A stretch of DNA of 64,000 bases. Origin: JBNGOQ01 sp050589645 (GTDB lineage Bacteria; Bacteroidota; Bacteroidia; Flavobacteriales; Flavobacteriaceae). Location of the stretch: assembly GCF_050589645.1 (NCBI RefSeq), contig NZ_JBNGOQ010000003.1, positions 806,001 to 870,000 of the forward strand. Direction: 5' to 3'. The position numbers and the translations under genes were made by a program. How positions within the stretch are numbered: the stretch's first letter is position 1; each line of letters opens with the position of its first letter. The notes under the pieces were generated by a model that did no database searches, had not been told where the DNA came from, and saw nothing but the letters and a program-made list of their open reading frames with translations. This document shows positions 63,360 to 64,000 of this stretch, piece by piece.

Positions 63360-64000
63360 ATGGACAATTTAAATTACGGAATCATCGGAAATTGTAGGAG
63401 TGCAGCATTGATTTCCGAAATGGGTTCCTTGGATTGGTGTTGCTTGCCCGAATTTGATTCCTCTTCTGTCTTTGCCAAAATACTGGATGAGAAAATAGGG
63501 GGGAGTTTTGAGATACAGGTGGGAGATGGCTATACGGTTAAACAACGCTATAAAAAACACACAGCAGTCCTTATTACCCGGTTTTCGGATGGGGAGAACA
63601 CCTTCGAACTACATGATTTTATGCCTAGGTACCACAAGGAAGGCGGTGGGTACAACGCCCCTCCGGAAATTGTGCGTTACGTGAAGCATATCAGCGGAAG
63701 GCCTGTTTTTAAGGCGCACTATGATCCCAAGCTGGAATACGCACTGGGGAAGACCGAAACCTTTGTTAAGCGAAATTTTGTGGTAAGCCTTACCCATGCG
63801 GAAAAATTCGATACAGTTTTTTTGTATACCTCGTTCAATAAAAATGCCGTGGTAGAAGGGCGGGATATAGAGCTTAAAAAGGACGGGTTTTTTCTGTTGG
63901 GCTACAATGAAAAAATATTTTTGCCCACCACCCGTAAAATGTATCTGGAATTGGAACGTACCAAAGTGTATTGGCTGAATTGGAGCAGTAAGACGCCCAA
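63360..64000 (+). CDS. GH15 family glycoside hydrolase, 3' end cut
   Basis: The first 213 codons of a gene that runs past the window edge. The start (NYGIIGNCRSAALISEMGSLDWCCLPEFDSSSVFAK) is typical of bacterial GH15 glucoamylase/trehalase-like proteins. No signal peptide is seen, so it is cytoplasmic. The two catalytic glutamates lie beyond the edge. In Bacteroidota it is frequently found beside the fused trehalose synthase/phosphatase, so it may hydrolyse trehalose or a related glucan. Confidence 0.9.
   Translation, partial: MDNLNYGIIGNCRSAALISEMGSLDWCCLPEFDSSSVFAKILDEKIGGSFEIQVGDGYTVKQRYKKHTAVLITRFSDGENTFELHDFMPRYHKEGGGYNAPPEIVRYVKHISGRPVFKAHYDPKLEYALGKTETFVKRNFVVSLTHAEKFDTVFLYTSFNKNAVVEGRDIELKKDGFFLLGYNEKIFLPTTRKMYLELERTKVYWLNWSSKTP

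Noticed and set aside
1..64000. tRNA, rRNA, phage or IS genes
   Set aside because: No cloverleaf, rRNA-like stretch, transposase or phage protein was recognised on either strand.

Overview
The window looks like chromosomal DNA of a marine-type member of the Flavobacteriaceae (Bacteroidota). The evidence is a type IX secretion C-terminal sorting domain, a TonB-dependent receptor with a carboxypeptidase-regulatory-like N-terminus, 2TM-domain proteins, a LETM1-related protein, DUF4331 and DUF2490 proteins, many lipoproteins with short MKK-type signals, little Shine-Dalgarno signal, and the family's typical GTCATTC / TCGAGCGCAGTCGAGA intergenic repeats. The genus cannot be named from sequence alone. 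No tRNA, rRNA, IS element, phage gene or CRISPR array was seen.

Layout. 1-1289: start of a TPR signalling protein, cut by the window edge. 1655-3814: a lone TonB-dependent receptor. 3815-4469: a gene-free island of degenerate 7-bp repeats. 4470-8941: AhpD-like and DoxX proteins, a Tat-exported TIM-barrel isomerase, a PLDc_N membrane protein and a long-chain acyl-CoA ligase, all on the minus strand. 9086-12857: an MBOAT-SGNH-DUF418 operon that probably acylates an envelope glycan. 12952-15107: two related secreted proteins around an NTF2-like lipoprotein. 15509-19748: a plus-strand signalling block with a secreted helical protein, a LytS-type sensor kinase fused to a 2TM domain, four free 2TM proteins and a LytTR regulator. 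19845-26595: LETM1-like protein, two DUF4331 proteins with a TPR lipoprotein, an ECF sigma/anti-sigma pair and a Cu,Zn superoxide dismutase. 27713-35305: a tightly packed minus-strand operon of an Asp-box propeller protein, S9 peptidase, DUF2490 protein, hydrolase-OsmC fusion and YdeI-like protein. 35306-43131: an accessory-looking module with a 44-aa membrane protein, a fibronectin-like lipoprotein and an 1800-aa BspA/DUF285 T9SS surface protein, set among repeat islands on both sides. 44626-60654: a long minus-strand run of hydrolases (four amidohydrolases, M1 and M28 peptidases, an arginase-family enzyme, an esterase) with a dehydrogenase and an MFS carrier. 60661-64000: an NTF2-like protein, a fused trehalose-6-phosphate synthase/phosphatase and a divergent GH15 glycoside hydrolase.

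How it fits together. Much of the window encodes secreted or envelope enzymes for breaking down peptides and small amides, as expected of a heterotroph living on particulate protein and polysaccharide. Several pairs are translationally coupled (ATGA or TAATG overlaps): DUF418-SGNH, two amidohydrolases, M1 peptidase-arginase-dehydrogenase and hydrolase/OsmC-YdeI. The least explained elements are the heptamer repeats, the 2TM expansion around a two-component system, the split DUF4331 pair and the small membrane peptides.
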